A program made the position numbers and the translations under genes. This document shows, one piece after another, positions 36,939-46,937 of a DNA stretch of 64,000 nucleotides (positions are counted from its first letter, which is position 1; each line of letters opens with the position of its first letter). Source of the DNA: Enterococcus crotali. Its GTDB lineage: Bacteria; Bacillota; Bacilli; Lactobacillales; Enterococcaceae. The stretch lies in NCBI RefSeq assembly GCF_000633635.1, contig NZ_AYPQ01000006.1, forward strand, positions 203,458-267,457, read 5' to 3'. The notes beneath the pieces were generated by a model. The model made no database searches. It saw nothing but the letters and a program-made list of their open reading frames with translations, and was not told the origin of the DNA.

Positions 36939-38773
36939 CTAATTTTTAAAGATCGTTCCAGCAATCATATCTGCCTCACGTAAATTCCATGGATCAGTTC
37001 CAGGTCTCGATGTCGCTGTAGTCAGCCAATGAATTCCTTCAGTTGGAACGCCATAACAAAACAGTCCAGCGATCGTTTTTCCAGCTTGAGATTGTACTTG
37101 ATTTGTTTGCTTATCTACTAAAAGTGCTCCGGTTTGATACCTCTTTCCAGAGGCTAACTCCAGTTGATGCAGTCCTACCATTTCCTCTCTTAGAAGCTGC
37201 TGAACTAGAGGATTTAAACTGATTTGATTCGCCGTTTTCGGCAATCTTGCTTCTAATAGAAAATGGGCCTGATATTTTTTAACTGGATTTTTTGCAGAAT
37301 ATGTAACAAACTCGCCGTTTTCTGTCTCAACCTTCATTTCTGGTTCTAGGATTGTGACCACTCCTGCCTCAATCAACGCCTTTAATTCCGCCACACGTTC
37401 CGGTGGTGGTCCGATCGATAAAAACGCATTCAATGGCGTGAACCAATCCCACAACCATTTTTTACATTCATCGTCAGAAAATAGCTTTTGATCCAAGGCA
37501 AAACGCACTTCGTCTCGTAAATCCTTGAGACTATCTAATGCTGTACTGAATGGTCCAGACAAATTGCCTTTTTTTGCTTCCTTAAAATCCCATTCTAAAT
37601 ATCTACTAATGAAAGACCGAAACGATTCTGATTCAGTTATCTCTTGAGCCGGTTGTTGAATGATCGACCAATCCCAAAAGTCAGTTTCAGCAATATTATA
37701 TTTTTCTAAAATCGAAACGGCTCCTTTGGTTCGTACAAATTCTTCACAAAACCGCACTTGATTAACTTGAGGATAGCGTTCTTTGAGCAACGCTGCATAA
37801 TAGGCAAACTCGACTTCTTTTTTTAAAAGTTCAAAAAACTGTTCAGCTGAAAATCGTTCTTTTCTTTTAAACTTATTCAAGCTCTTTACCTTCAGAAAAC
37901 GCGGCTGATATTCTTCCCCATAGCCCTTTTGATTGACTCCCCTAGCATGATAAGGGAGCCCACGCCTAGAACCTGCGATGATTTTAGGCTCTTTTCCGGA
38001 ACAATGATAAACTAATTTTCCTTCCTTCTCTTCAAAAAAACCACCACGATCACTCGTCAATAAAGTGAGATAATCAAAAAAGACCAAGCCCAATCCTCTA
38101 ATCATAACTGTTGCGTGTTCTGTGATTGCTTCAAGATAAGCATCTGCGGCATTTTTCGGTGAAGAATAAAATAAACGATGCTCGCTAGCAAACGCCGCTA
38201 AATTCTTTTCACTGCCGGTCAATTCTATTTCTTGGTGCCCTAACGCTAAGATGACAGTATCCGCTGTAGTTTCTACCGCTTTAGTATAAACCAAGAACTG
38301 CTCATCTTGCCTTTTCACCGCTCTTACAGTGTCTTTAAAAAATTTTACTGAGGTTTGTGCGGTCATTCTCGTTTGCACGTATTCATAAAACCATTTTTGA
38401 TATAAGCCATAAACAACCCGTGAACAGTGATCATTTGGTCCTAAACGTTCACATTCTTCTAGAAGCTTTATTTTATTTTCAATATTGTTTTGCTTGATAA
38501 AAACAGCCGCTTCATGTTGTGCCCACTCATATAAGTTTGGTCCTTTAGCTATAGGCCCTTTGGTACTCAGCGTTTCATCGGTAAATAAAGTGACGTGGGA
38601 AGCCACTGAATTCATCAACAATGATAAGGCTGATCTTCCCGCCAAACTTTGCCTCCTGGACCATAAGGATCAAACATGGTGATCTGAACTACCTGCTCTT
38701 CTCTTGACCACTCCACAATTCGCTCCAAAACTGAAAGGCCTCGAGGACCACCACCAACGATCGCAATTTTCAT
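36939..38773 (-). pseudogene. FAD/NAD(P)-binding protein (NAD_binding_9), frameshifted near the start
   Basis: Flavoprotein of about 610 aa with unknown substrate. The true N-terminus, MKIAIVGGGPRGLSVLERIV, starts at 38773 and carries the Rossmann GGGPRG motif. It runs in one frame to GGKVWREDQP and then hits a stop. The main frame continues at once as LSLLMNSVASHVTLFTDE and stays open to 36939. A single base lost near 38628 explains it. The long frame read alone would start at an arbitrary internal codon and lack the dinucleotide site. Good family match (pfam13454-like); real inactivation versus sequence error is open. Confidence 0.82.
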
Positions 38774-38795
38774 TTTCTTCCTCCTTTCAGTTTTT

Positions 38796-39161
38796 TTATT
38801 TCTTTGGAAAACGCTTATCTAACAATTCTTTTAAAACAACAGCATTATTATTCTTTTCGTCTTTTGCACTATAGATCAAGGTAAGCATCTGATGTGTTTC
38901 TACGATTCCCACAAGCTCTTCAAATGCAGCTTGCGCCTTACCTGTTTGTAGTTCCCTTATATATTTTGCTTTAAATTCAGGATATTTAGCCGCCTCATGA
39001 TTAAACCATTTTCTAAGCTCGGCACTTGGAGCGATTTCTTTCAGCCACAAATCTAAATGTTCTTTTTCTTTTGACATTCCTCTAGGCCATAAACGATCGA
39101 CCAATATTCGGTAGCCATCAGAAGCAGCAGGTTTTGCATAAGCTCTTTTTAATTGAATCAT
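38796..39161 (-). CDS. DUF488 family protein
   Basis: 121 aa. Typical family blocks: KRAYAKPAASDGYRILVDRL with WPRGMSKE, and WFNHEAAKYPEFKAKY. ATG 39161 is used, eight bases after GAGG. Family function is unknown, though often linked to metabolic or stress loci. It lies 22 bases upstream of the FAD protein gene and may be co-transcribed with it. Confidence 0.88.
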   Translation of the reverse strand: MIQLKRAYAKPAASDGYRILVDRLWPRGMSKEKEHLDLWLKEIAPSAELRKWFNHEAAKYPEFKAKYIRELQTGKAQAAFEELVGIVETHQMLTLIYSAKDEKNNNAVVLKELLDKRFPKK

Positions 39162-39238
39162 GTCTGTCACCTCATTTTTATTTTAGCGCAATTGATCAAA
39201 AAAGAAACGATTTATGATTTTCTCTAGGAAACAAAAAG

Positions 39239-39291
39239 CACAGAGAAGTAAACGTTGTCCCATTACGGACCCTCGTTTCCATCTCTGTACT
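39239..39291 (-). terminator. Terminator of the fthC-glcK-rhodanese operon
   Basis: CACAGAGA / TCTCTGT with an inner AACG / CGTT pairing, directly after the rhodanese stop on the minus strand. Confidence 0.6.
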
Positions 39292-39298
39292 TGATTAA

Positions 39299-39697
39299 TT
39301 AAGCATTTTTCTTTTTGGTTTTACCCTTCCAGCCTTCATAGCCGCCTTTTAAAATATAAAGATCTTTATAACCATTTTTACGTAATTGATTTGCTGTACG
39401 AATACTTAATGATTTTTTTTGATCATAAATATAAACAGGCTGATCTTTACGAATCGAATTCAACGTTGTTTTGATCGTTGTGTAAGGCATGCTGCGTGCG
39501 CCAAGAATATGACCCGCATCGAATGAATCTTTTTCACGGACATCAATAATTTGCGCTTTTCTCATGCCTTCTTTAAATTCTTCTTCTGTGATTGTTTTGG
39601 CAGAGCGTTTCGCCATGATTCTAAGATATAATTCATTGATTCCCATTGCTAGTAAAATTGTTAATAAAATTCCATTAATAATCCATAAAACATTCAT
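39299..39697 (-). CDS. Membrane-anchored rhodanese-like protein
   Basis: 132 aa. One N-terminal membrane helix (about 4-24) and a rhodanese domain (about 40-128; IIDVREKDSFDAGHILGARS). At the catalytic loop the usual Cys is not seen: the sequence reads VYIYDQKKSLSIRTA, so sulfur transfer is doubtful. Last gene of the glcK operon, the same place as yqgL/yqhL-type proteins in related bacteria. Confidence 0.88.
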   Translation of the reverse strand: MNVLWIINGILLTILLAMGINELYLRIMAKRSAKTITEEEFKEGMRKAQIIDVREKDSFDAGHILGARSMPYTTIKTTLNSIRKDQPVYIYDQKKSLSIRTANQLRKNGYKDLYILKGGYEGWKGKTKKKNA

Positions 39698-39712
39698 TCT
39701 AAAATCCCTTTC

Positions 39713-40684
39713 TTACTCTTTCTCCATAAATTGTAACGCAAGTGAAGCAGCACCGATGACGCCAGCTTCATTTCCTAATTGAGCCAATTTGACTTGTGTG
39801 CTGTTACGAACTTCTGGGAAAGTAAATTCTTCAAAATAGGTTTGAACACGACTTCGTAAAAATTCACCAGCTGCAGAAACCCCGCCGCCAATCACCACAC
39901 TAGATGGATTTAACGTATTTCCTACATTGCCGATTGCAAGTCCTAAGAAATAGCATACACGATCAACTACCATCAAAGCAAATGGGTCATCTGCTTGTGC
40001 ATAGTCAAAAACATCTTTACTTGAAACATCTTGACCATCATCGATCGCTTGTTTTAACTGAGAATCCCCCGCATATTCTTCTGACATATGGCGAGCAACT
40101 CTAACTACACCTGTAGCGCTAGAAACAGTTTCCAGACACCCACGTTTACCACATGTACATTCAAAGCCTCCAGGATCAACAGTTACATGACCAATTTCGC
40201 CAGCACAGCCATTGATCCCATGTAATAGATTGCCTTCTGCGATAATACCGCCGCCAACACCTGTACCAAGCGTGATGAACACAACATCTGGATTGTTTTC
40301 ACCAGCACCTTTCCAGCGTTCACCTAAGGCAGCTACATTTGCATCATTATCTAAAACAAAAGGAATCCCCGTTGCTTCTTCGATTTGTGCTTTTACATTT
40401 TGGATTTTCGTCCAGTTAAGATTATACGCACCAACTACTGTGCCTTTTTTTATATCTACACTACCTGGTGTCCCCATACCGATCCCAATAAAGTCCTCAT
40501 GTTTCATCTCATAAAGAGAAATTCGGTGATTGATTGATTCAATGATATCCGGCACGATATGACGGCCCTCATCCAGAATATTGGTTTCAATACTCCACTT
40601 TTGCTGAACATCTCCATCAGTCGTTAAAATCGCAAACTTAATCGTTGTTCCGCCTAAATCAATCCCAATCAATTTCTTATCCAT
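39713..40684 (-). CDS. glcK: Glucokinase (ROK family)
   Basis: Phosphorylates free glucose. 323 aa. N-terminal phosphate motif GIDLGGTTIKFA, central DNDANVAALGE with catalytic Asp, and the ROK zinc motif CTCGKRGCLET. Starts one base past yqgQ; the conserved rhomboid-yqgQ-glcK order supports the name. Confidence 0.95.
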   Translation of the reverse strand: MDKKLIGIDLGGTTIKFAILTTDGDVQQKWSIETNILDEGRHIVPDIIESINHRISLYEMKHEDFIGIGMGTPGSVDIKKGTVVGAYNLNWTKIQNVKAQIEEATGIPFVLDNDANVAALGERWKGAGENNPDVVFITLGTGVGGGIIAEGNLLHGINGCAGEIGHVTVDPGGFECTCGKRGCLETVSSATGVVRVARHMSEEYAGDSQLKQAIDDGQDVSSKDVFDYAQADDPFALMVVDRVCYFLGLAIGNVGNTLNPSSVVIGGGVSAAGEFLRSRVQTYFEEFTFPEVRNSTQVKLAQLGNEAGVIGAASLALQFMEKE

Positions 40685-40903
40685 TTACTCGGTTCCTTTC
40701 TCAGTCGCTCTGCTTTCTTCAATTCGATGTTCTCGTTGCAAAACACTTCTCGCATGGAGATACGTGTCTCTATCAATCAAGTGACCTTCATAAATATTTT
40801 TCAATTCAATCATCATCAACTCGATATCATAAATTCTAGCACCTACATAAATGTAAATGCCGAATTGTTTAAATAACTGTTGTACATCATATAGCGTTTC
40901 CAT
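40685..40903 (-). CDS. yqgQ: YqgQ family protein (DUF910)
   Basis: 72 aa helical protein matching the YqgQ family (YDVQQLFKQFGIYIYVGARI, then IYEGHLIDRDTYLHA). ATG 40903 is used, with GAGGAA upstream; a longer frame to 40927 overlaps the rhomboid stop. Conserved between rhomboid protease and glucokinase; function unknown, possibly nucleic-acid binding. Confidence 0.88.
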   Translation of the reverse strand: METLYDVQQLFKQFGIYIYVGARIYDIELMMIELKNIYEGHLIDRDTYLHARSVLQREHRIEESRATEKGTE

Positions 40904-40919
40904 TAAATGCACTTCCTCA

Positions 40920-41630
40920 TTATACAAGTAAACCGAATTTTTTAAAACCCAAGACTAGACAAACGACTAATAAAAATACAAAGATGATGCCAGAAATGAT
41001 TCGTTCATGGATATTGAACTCATCAGAACGGTCTGGTACAGCTAAAGCAGAAGCTACTAAAAGTCCACCGATCAAACCACCGATATGTCCCATGATATCC
41101 ACAGAACTGCTAAATAAATTGAAAATCAAGTTGATTCCAATAAACGTCGCATAACGTTGAACCATAAATGAAATCGCTGGATTATTTCTAAAATGACGAC
41201 CTAAGATAACAAATGCACCAAACAACCCAAATAGAGCCGTACTTGCACCTGCCGAAATACTATTCGGTGAACCAAAGGTAAAGCTAACAATATTTCCAGC
41301 CACACCACTCAATAAATAAATCACGAGATAGCGCCAATGGCCGTAAATACTTTCTACCTGAGACCCCACATAATACAAGGTCACCATATTTACCACAAAA
41401 TGCAACCAGCCGATATGTAAAAACATCGGGGTAAAAAAGCGCCAATATTGATGTAAATAAAGAATCTCACCTCGCGACATTGCTCCCCAGTTGACCAAAA
41501 CCTGTCCATTTTCTGACCCGCCTGTCAGTTCCATTCCCAGAAAAACAAGCGTCGTGATTCCAAGTAACAAGTAGGTCACTAACGGTTGCTTCAAAATTCT
41601 TTTTATTTTCATCTGTGTTTGATAATTCAT
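40920..41630 (-). CDS. Rhomboid family intramembrane serine protease
   Basis: 236 aa, about seven membrane segments. Catalytic Ser in SAGASTALFG and His in IMGHIGGLIGG; the conserved WR motif (YWRFFTPMFLH) and HFVVNM are also present. It belongs to the YqgP/GluP type by operon order. AGGAGG precedes the ATG. Confidence 0.93.
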   Translation of the reverse strand: MNYQTQMKIKRILKQPLVTYLLLGITTLVFLGMELTGGSENGQVLVNWGAMSRGEILYLHQYWRFFTPMFLHIGWLHFVVNMVTLYYVGSQVESIYGHWRYLVIYLLSGVAGNIVSFTFGSPNSISAGASTALFGLFGAFVILGRHFRNNPAISFMVQRYATFIGINLIFNLFSSSVDIMGHIGGLIGGLLVASALAVPDRSDEFNIHERIISGIIFVFLLVVCLVLGFKKFGLLV

Positions 41631-41639
41631 GTGTTCCTC

Positions 41640-42179
41640 CTAGCTAATAAATAATCGTTTTACAGGCAAATCAAAAGATTCTACCTGCCAATTTTCTTGA
41701 ATCTGTTCACTGAATACCAAACTACATGTATCTCCTTGATAGTGTTGTAGGAAACGATCATAAAATCCACCGCCAAAGCCAATCCGAAACCCCTCATGTG
41801 TAAACACGATCCCTGGAACAACAAGTAAATCGATCCGTTCATTAGAAACTGCCAAAGCATCTAGCGGCTCTTCCACACCAAACTCCGTCTGTTCAAAAAT
41901 AGTTTCAGGTGTAACCTTATGAAACGTCAACACTCGATTCTTGCCAGTGATCGGCATCAACATTTGTTTTCCTTCTTGCCAACCTTCATTAAGTAACATA
42001 TGCGTATCAAATTCAAAAGCAAGTGGTTTAGTGATTGCGATCGTTTGCGCATTTTTCCAACAAGGATCGTTAAACAGTGCTTGACTGATTTCCTGTTCTT
42101 TTTGCGCTTTTAATTCTGGATGTTTTTGAAGCCATTTTAAGTTTGCTAATCCTAGTTTTCTTAACCGTATTTTTTCCAC
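41640..42179 (-). CDS. 5-formyltetrahydrofolate cyclo-ligase
   Basis: ATP-dependent conversion of 5-formyl-THF to 5,10-methenyl-THF. 179 aa; C-terminal signature IGFGGGFYDRFL and upstream VPGIVFTHEG. GTG 42179 is taken as start, seven bases after AGGAGG. First gene of the operon that runs through rhomboid, yqgQ, glcK and rhodanese. Confidence 0.92.
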   Translation of the reverse strand: MEKIRLRKLGLANLKWLQKHPELKAQKEQEISQALFNDPCWKNAQTIAITKPLAFEFDTHMLLNEGWQEGKQMLMPITGKNRVLTFHKVTPETIFEQTEFGVEEPLDALAVSNERIDLLVVPGIVFTHEGFRIGFGGGFYDRFLQHYQGDTCSLVFSEQIQENWQVESFDLPVKRLFIS

Positions 42180-42298
42180 AATCAACCCTCCTGATCAGAA
42201 AAATTCCCCACAATAAATCACTTCATTTTTTTACTCCTTGCACTTTTTAACCTTACTTTGTAGTTTATAGAAAAACCCATTAAATAGCAAACAGATTT

Positions 42299-43231
42299 CT
42301 ATTTTTTCACGACAAGATCTAGTCTTTTTTGCAACCAATTACCAATTGCTTTATAGACCTCATTTTTTTCTTCTTCCAGTAAAATCTCATGGCGCAAATC
42401 GGCAAACAAAACAAGTGACACGTCTCTAATTCCTGCCTCGTCTAGTTCTTTGGCAACTTTTCTAGGTCCTTTACCAAAATCCCCTACCGGATCTTGCTCA
42501 CCACTAATAACTAAAATGGGTAAGTCTTGATCAATATTTTGCGCCCAACCATTACAGTTTGCTCCATCTACCAAACGAAACAAAGTATAAAAACCATTAT
42601 TCGTAAAAGTAAAACCTGTTAACGGATCTTCTTCATAACGTCTTACATTTTCTTGATTTTTACTTAACCAATTAAAACTCCCCGCTTCTGGAAATTGCTT
42701 GCTAAAAGAACCAAAAGCCATATGGTCCAGCCATTTATTTTGCTTTTGCGGGGCACTTAGATTTAATCCTTTTGTCAGAGAAAGAGCTAATGGCAGCATC
42801 GCTGCACTTTTACCAGTTCCCATAAAAATAGCCCCGCTAATTTCAGATTTATATAATTGTAAATAATTACGTAAAGCAAAAGAACCCATACTGTGTCCTA
42901 TCATAAAATGCGGTAGATTGGGGTAATTTTCCTCGATCCATTCCTTGATTTGATCAATATCTTCCAACACAAAAGTTACTGGTTCACGCTGACCAAAGTA
43001 CCCATGTTTCGGCTGATCATTTGCTACAGATTCTCCGTGCCCTAAATGATCATGACCGACCACAATAAAACCTAAATTATTTAAATACTTCGCAAAATCA
43101 TGATAACGCTCAATATATTCTGCCATCCCATGAATGATTTGAACCGTTCCGATTGCCTCGTTTTCAGGTTCCCAGCAGATAAAATGACTTGTTGTTACTT
43201 GATCGGATGACAAAAAAGTATTATGTTTCAT
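42299..43231 (-). CDS. Alpha/beta hydrolase, lysophospholipase-like
   Basis: 310 aa. Oxyanion/HG motif QIIHGMAEY, nucleophile elbow GHSMGS at about 110, acid in SGEQDPVGD and His in LRHEILLE. It resembles monoacylglycerol lipase/PldB-type enzymes. ATG 43231 is used with GAGG upstream. Monocistronic; natural substrate unknown. Confidence 0.88.
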   Translation of the reverse strand: MKHNTFLSSDQVTTSHFICWEPENEAIGTVQIIHGMAEYIERYHDFAKYLNNLGFIVVGHDHLGHGESVANDQPKHGYFGQREPVTFVLEDIDQIKEWIEENYPNLPHFMIGHSMGSFALRNYLQLYKSEISGAIFMGTGKSAAMLPLALSLTKGLNLSAPQKQNKWLDHMAFGSFSKQFPEAGSFNWLSKNQENVRRYEEDPLTGFTFTNNGFYTLFRLVDGANCNGWAQNIDQDLPILVISGEQDPVGDFGKGPRKVAKELDEAGIRDVSLVLFADLRHEILLEEEKNEVYKAIGNWLQKRLDLVVKK

Positions 43232-43346
43232 ATTCTTACCTCTTCTCAATTGATAGTATTTATTATAAAGTATTCTTAGTAAATGAAATAGTCAAATGTG
43301 TATTTTCTTTTTTAAGATTATTTCTTTGAAAGCAGGAGGGATAAGG

Positions 43347-43895
43347 ATGAAACTTCAACTTATCGGCGCATCAGGCACAGGCAAAAGTACCTTAGGGAGT
43401 TATATCGCTGAAAAAGAACAAATTAAGTGGATTGATACAGATGACTATCTTTGGAAGGACAAACATTTTTCCGAAAATTATCCGATCGAGCAACGCTTAA
43501 AAATGTACCATGATGATCGTGATACATTCCAGCATTTTGTTGTTTCTGGCTCAGTATTTTCATGGAACCCTACTGGTTTTACCGATCGAGATCTTTTAGT
43601 TTTTCTCACATTAGATGATGAGCAACGCTTTCAACGCCTGATCAAAAGAGAAATAACTAGAGGAGGAGAAGCTTGTTTATGGTTAGATACAAAACGAAAT
43701 CAAACGAATGACTTTTTAGATTGGTGTAAAACTTATTACACGGCCAAAAATCCTTCTGATATTGGAACATTTGCTGAACACAGTTACCAGATGAAGTATT
43801 CTAAAAGTCCTATTTTGAAACTCGATAGCAATCAACCATTAGAAATTTTGTATCAGCTGATCCTACAGAATCTAAAAAGAAACCTTTATGACTGA
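43347..43895 (+). CDS. P-loop nucleotide kinase-like protein
   Basis: 182 aa. Walker A IGASGTGKST at residues 5-14 followed by an adenylate-kinase-like fold (IDTDDYLW, LLVFLTLDDEQRFQRLIKRE). ATG 43347 comes directly after AGGAGGGATAAGG. The long 5' extension seen in the open frame is not translated in my view. The phosphate acceptor is unknown. Confidence 0.8.
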   Translation: MKLQLIGASGTGKSTLGSYIAEKEQIKWIDTDDYLWKDKHFSENYPIEQRLKMYHDDRDTFQHFVVSGSVFSWNPTGFTDRDLLVFLTLDDEQRFQRLIKREITRGGEACLWLDTKRNQTNDFLDWCKTYYTAKNPSDIGTFAEHSYQMKYSKSPILKLDSNQPLEILYQLILQNLKRNLYD

Positions 43896-43927
43896 AGCTT
43901 AAAATACGTCATAAAGGTTTCTTTTTT
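43878..43927. terminator. Bidirectional terminator
   Basis: AGAAACCTTTATGAC / GTCATAAAGGTTTCT followed by TTTTTATT; overlaps the kinase stop and lies against the nptA 3' end. Confidence 0.9.
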
Positions 43928-43931
43928 ATTC

Positions 43932-45659
43932 CTACGGTTGCAGGGTGATCACTGGGTTTACTGATTGTTCTACTGCAATTTCTTCGGTTCCATAGCGTTC
44001 ACCTAAAACATACTTAGCCATGTGGATCGTACGATCACTCATTCGCTCTAAGTTAGATGCTGTATCGATAAATAGCACCCCATCAGCTGCTCGACCTTTT
44101 CCGCTATTCATGATGGAAATATACTTTTTACGAAGCATTTTGACCATTTGGTCGATTTGTTCTTCCCGACTCAGCATATGAGCGGCCATTTCTTTATCAT
44201 CATTTTCAAAAACAATCAGAGAATCACGAATATTTTTTAATACTTTTTCAAATAAGTCTACCACATCTTCATCATATAAAATCAATGTATCACGATCAGA
44301 CACTTTACCTGCTTTTTTCTCTTTGGCTTTTTGTTTCTTTTCTAGATGAATCGCTTCATTGAGATTTTGAATAATATTGCGGCAATGATCACCAATTCGT
44401 TCTAAATCTTTTGTTAATTCTAACATCATCGTTTGTTCATGACTTTCAGAAATCGTTAGCTCTGTCGCTGAAAGTTGTACCAAGTACTCCGTCAAGCGAT
44501 TATCCGTATCATTGATCGCAGTCTCATACTGGCGTGCATTCTCCTTGTCGATACTGTCTTGTTTCTCATAATAAGATTTTGTTGCTTCAAAGGCCCCTAA
44601 AACATACTCACCCATTTGCAACAATTCGATTTTCGCTTGATTTAATGCTAATGTAGCTGAATTTTGAATAATTGATTCATTTAGATTTGATGGTTTAAAA
44701 TCAATGCTTTTATCTTTTCCTGGGATGATTTTTCGCACCAGCCATTCGATTTTTCTGATAAACCAAAACTGGATCAATAAATTAGAAATATTGAATAAAC
44801 CATGAGCTACCGCAATCTGCATTGCTGGTTTTAAATCTAACGCGCTAGAAATGCGCACTACGACCGCTGTAAAGGGGGTCAGCAGCGCTGTAAAAATAAT
44901 GGCACCCACTAGATTAAAAATAACATGTGACGCTGCAGTCCGCTTGGCAGCAACGCTAACACCTAATGCTGCAATCACAGCAGTGATGGTCGTTCCTATA
45001 TTATCCCCAAACAAAATTGGTAGAACTGATTCAATTGCCAAGCTCCCTTGACTATACAATTGTTGTAAAATACCGATCGTTGCACTAGAACTTTGCAAAA
45101 CCATCGTAAGTAAGGTTCCAATTCCTACACCGAGAATAGGATGATGAGAAACGTCTACCATTAGATCCGCAAACTGAGGCAACGTGCTCAAAGGCGCCAT
45201 TCCTTCACCCATTAATTTTAATCCATAGAATAAGCAACCAAAGCCAAATAAAATTTGCCCCACATTATTGATTCGCTCTCTTTTTGAGAAAAACAGCAAA
45301 ATCGAGCCAACACCAATGATCGGTAATGAGTACGAACTCAAATTAAACCCAATGATAAAAGCTGTTACCGTCGTTCCGACATTCGCTCCCATGATGACAC
45401 CGATTGCTTGGCGTAAAGACATGAACCCAACACTGACCAATCCAACTGTCAAAACAGTCGTCCCCGAACTACTTTGAATAATAGCCGTAACAATCAATCC
45501 TGCCAAAACTGATCTTAAAGGTGTAGATGTAAAGGTATTCAAAATCTCCCTTAACGAATCTCCAGCAGATTTCTGTAAACCATCTCCCATATACTTCATA
45601 CCAAATAGAAAAATCCCTAATCCTCCGAGAAAAGGAAATAATATTTCTTGATAGGACAC
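43932..45659 (-). CDS. Na/Pi cotransporter family protein
   Basis: 575 aa. Two Na/Pi-cotransporter repeats with the paired motifs AIIQSSSGTTVL (about 60) and VLQSSSATIGI (about 187), about eight to ten membrane helices in the first 310 residues, and a cytosolic PhoU-like helical domain (about 350-545). Imports phosphate with sodium, or serves another anion. Preceded by a 121-base tandem repeat leader. GTG start after AAGGAGGAAC. Confidence 0.9.
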   Translation of the reverse strand: MSYQEILFPFLGGLGIFLFGMKYMGDGLQKSAGDSLREILNTFTSTPLRSVLAGLIVTAIIQSSSGTTVLTVGLVSVGFMSLRQAIGVIMGANVGTTVTAFIIGFNLSSYSLPIIGVGSILLFFSKRERINNVGQILFGFGCLFYGLKLMGEGMAPLSTLPQFADLMVDVSHHPILGVGIGTLLTMVLQSSSATIGILQQLYSQGSLAIESVLPILFGDNIGTTITAVIAALGVSVAAKRTAASHVIFNLVGAIIFTALLTPFTAVVVRISSALDLKPAMQIAVAHGLFNISNLLIQFWFIRKIEWLVRKIIPGKDKSIDFKPSNLNESIIQNSATLALNQAKIELLQMGEYVLGAFEATKSYYEKQDSIDKENARQYETAINDTDNRLTEYLVQLSATELTISESHEQTMMLELTKDLERIGDHCRNIIQNLNEAIHLEKKQKAKEKKAGKVSDRDTLILYDEDVVDLFEKVLKNIRDSLIVFENDDKEMAAHMLSREEQIDQMVKMLRKKYISIMNSGKGRAADGVLFIDTASNLERMSDRTIHMAKYVLGERYGTEEIAVEQSVNPVITLQP

Positions 45660-45680
45660 ACCTGTTCCTCCTTTATTTTA

Positions 45681-45995
45681 AAAGCTGAACAGGCTCTTTC
45701 TGCCTTGACTGAAAAATAGGAAAAATCGACTGTGATGCTCTTTATCACATTCTATTTTTATCTTTTTTCCGAAAGGCTAGCCTGTAAAGCTAGATAGACT
45801 TAAATGCTGAACAGACTCTTCTGCCTTGACTGAAAAATAGGAAAAATCGACTGTGATGCTCTCTATCACATTCTATTTTTATCTTTTTTCCGAAAGGCTA
45901 GCCTGTGTAGCTAGATAGATTTAAATGCTGGGCAGATTCGTACAGCTTTAACTGAGAATCAACTATGATGTTCTCGATTCCATCAATCTATTTAA
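45681..45995 (-). repeat. 121-base tandem repeat in the Na/Pi transporter leader
   Basis: Two nearly identical units (starting 45681 and about 45803, period about 121-122) and a third, diverged and shortened unit from about 45921. Each intact unit holds GCTGAACAG, an inner stem-loop TGTGAT / ATCACA within AAAAATAG / CTATTTTT, then the palindrome GGCTAGCC and CTAGCT. The units lie between the nptA start and the glpF terminator and probably form its 5' leader. A related end is found upstream of galT. Confidence 0.8.
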
Positions 45996-46093
45996 GAGTA
46001 CAGAAAAATATCCCTCTTGTAAATAAAATATCTATTTTTTTCATAAGAAAATTAGTTAGGTCTTAGTCAACTCACTATAAAAAAACAAAAATG

Positions 46094-46137
46094 AAAACCC
46101 GAAGCAAAACTAAAAATCAGTTTTGTTTCAGGTTCTA
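46094..46137 (-). terminator. Terminator of glpK-glpO-glpF (repeat-family hairpin)
   Basis: Minus strand GAACCTGAAACAAAAC / GTTTTGCTTCGGGTTTT with T tail. The stem and some 25 bases before it are nearly the same as the hairpin at 53402-53444. Confidence 0.82.
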
Positions 46138-46216
46138 GTTCTGAATAAACTGTGAGAAAAAGCTACTTCTTAGGAAATATGCTTTTGTCTCATCCTCTGT
46201 AAACTTGCGATAAAAA

Positions 46217-46936
46217 TCAACCCATTAACATATAAACTCCTGAAGCAATAGCAGCTCCAATCACAGGTCCAACGATAGGAACCCATGAATAACTCCAATC
46301 AGAATCCCCTTTTGTTGAAATCGGCAATAATTGGTGAGCTAAACGTGGGCCAAAATCCCGAGCAGGATTGATTGCATACCCTGTAGGTCCACCTAAAGAC
46401 AAACCGATCGATAAAATCAATGCCCCAACAACTAATGGATTCAATCCATCTGTAAAACTGTGTTGTGAAAATGAAAGTAAACCTAATACTAAAACAAATG
46501 TCCCAATAACTTCAGTAACCATATTCGCTGGATAATTACGAATCGCAGGACCTGTAGCAAACGTCCCTAAAATCGCGCCTTGATCTTCTGTTACTTGCCA
46601 GTGAGGTAAATATGCTAGCCAAACTAAAACCGCTCCTACAATTGCTCCTAGCACTTGAGCGATAATAAAAGGCACAACTAAGCTCCATTCAAAACTTCCG
46701 GTCATCGCCATTGCGATCGTTACTGCTGGATTCAAATGGGCTGGTCCCATATACCCTGCAACATAAACAGCAATCGTTACAGCCATCGCCCAACCAAAAG
46801 CGATCACGATCCAACCAGAGGCAGCCGCCTTACTTTTCTTTAGATTAACTCCAGCACATACACCGTCTCCTAAAAGAATCAAAATCATTGTCCCTAAAAA
46901 CTCACTGAAAATCTGTGTCATATTTGAAGTATCCAT
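46217..46936 (-). CDS. glpF: Glycerol facilitator (aquaglyceroporin)
   Basis: 239 aa MIP-family channel. Two NPA-type motifs, HLNPAVT at about 66 and INPARDFG at about 188, and six helices. Last gene of glpK-glpO-glpF, one base past glpO. It lets glycerol in for GlpK. Confidence 0.95.
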   Translation of the reverse strand: MDTSNMTQIFSEFLGTMILILLGDGVCAGVNLKKSKAAASGWIVIAFGWAMAVTIAVYVAGYMGPAHLNPAVTIAMAMTGSFEWSLVVPFIIAQVLGAIVGAVLVWLAYLPHWQVTEDQGAILGTFATGPAIRNYPANMVTEVIGTFVLVLGLLSFSQHSFTDGLNPLVVGALILSIGLSLGGPTGYAINPARDFGPRLAHQLLPISTKGDSDWSYSWVPIVGPVIGAAIASGVYMLMG

Positions 46937-46937
46937 T

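Noticed and set aside
45681-45995. CRISPR-like array in the tandem repeats
   Set aside because: The whole 121-base unit is repeated with no unique spacers, and no cas genes are nearby.
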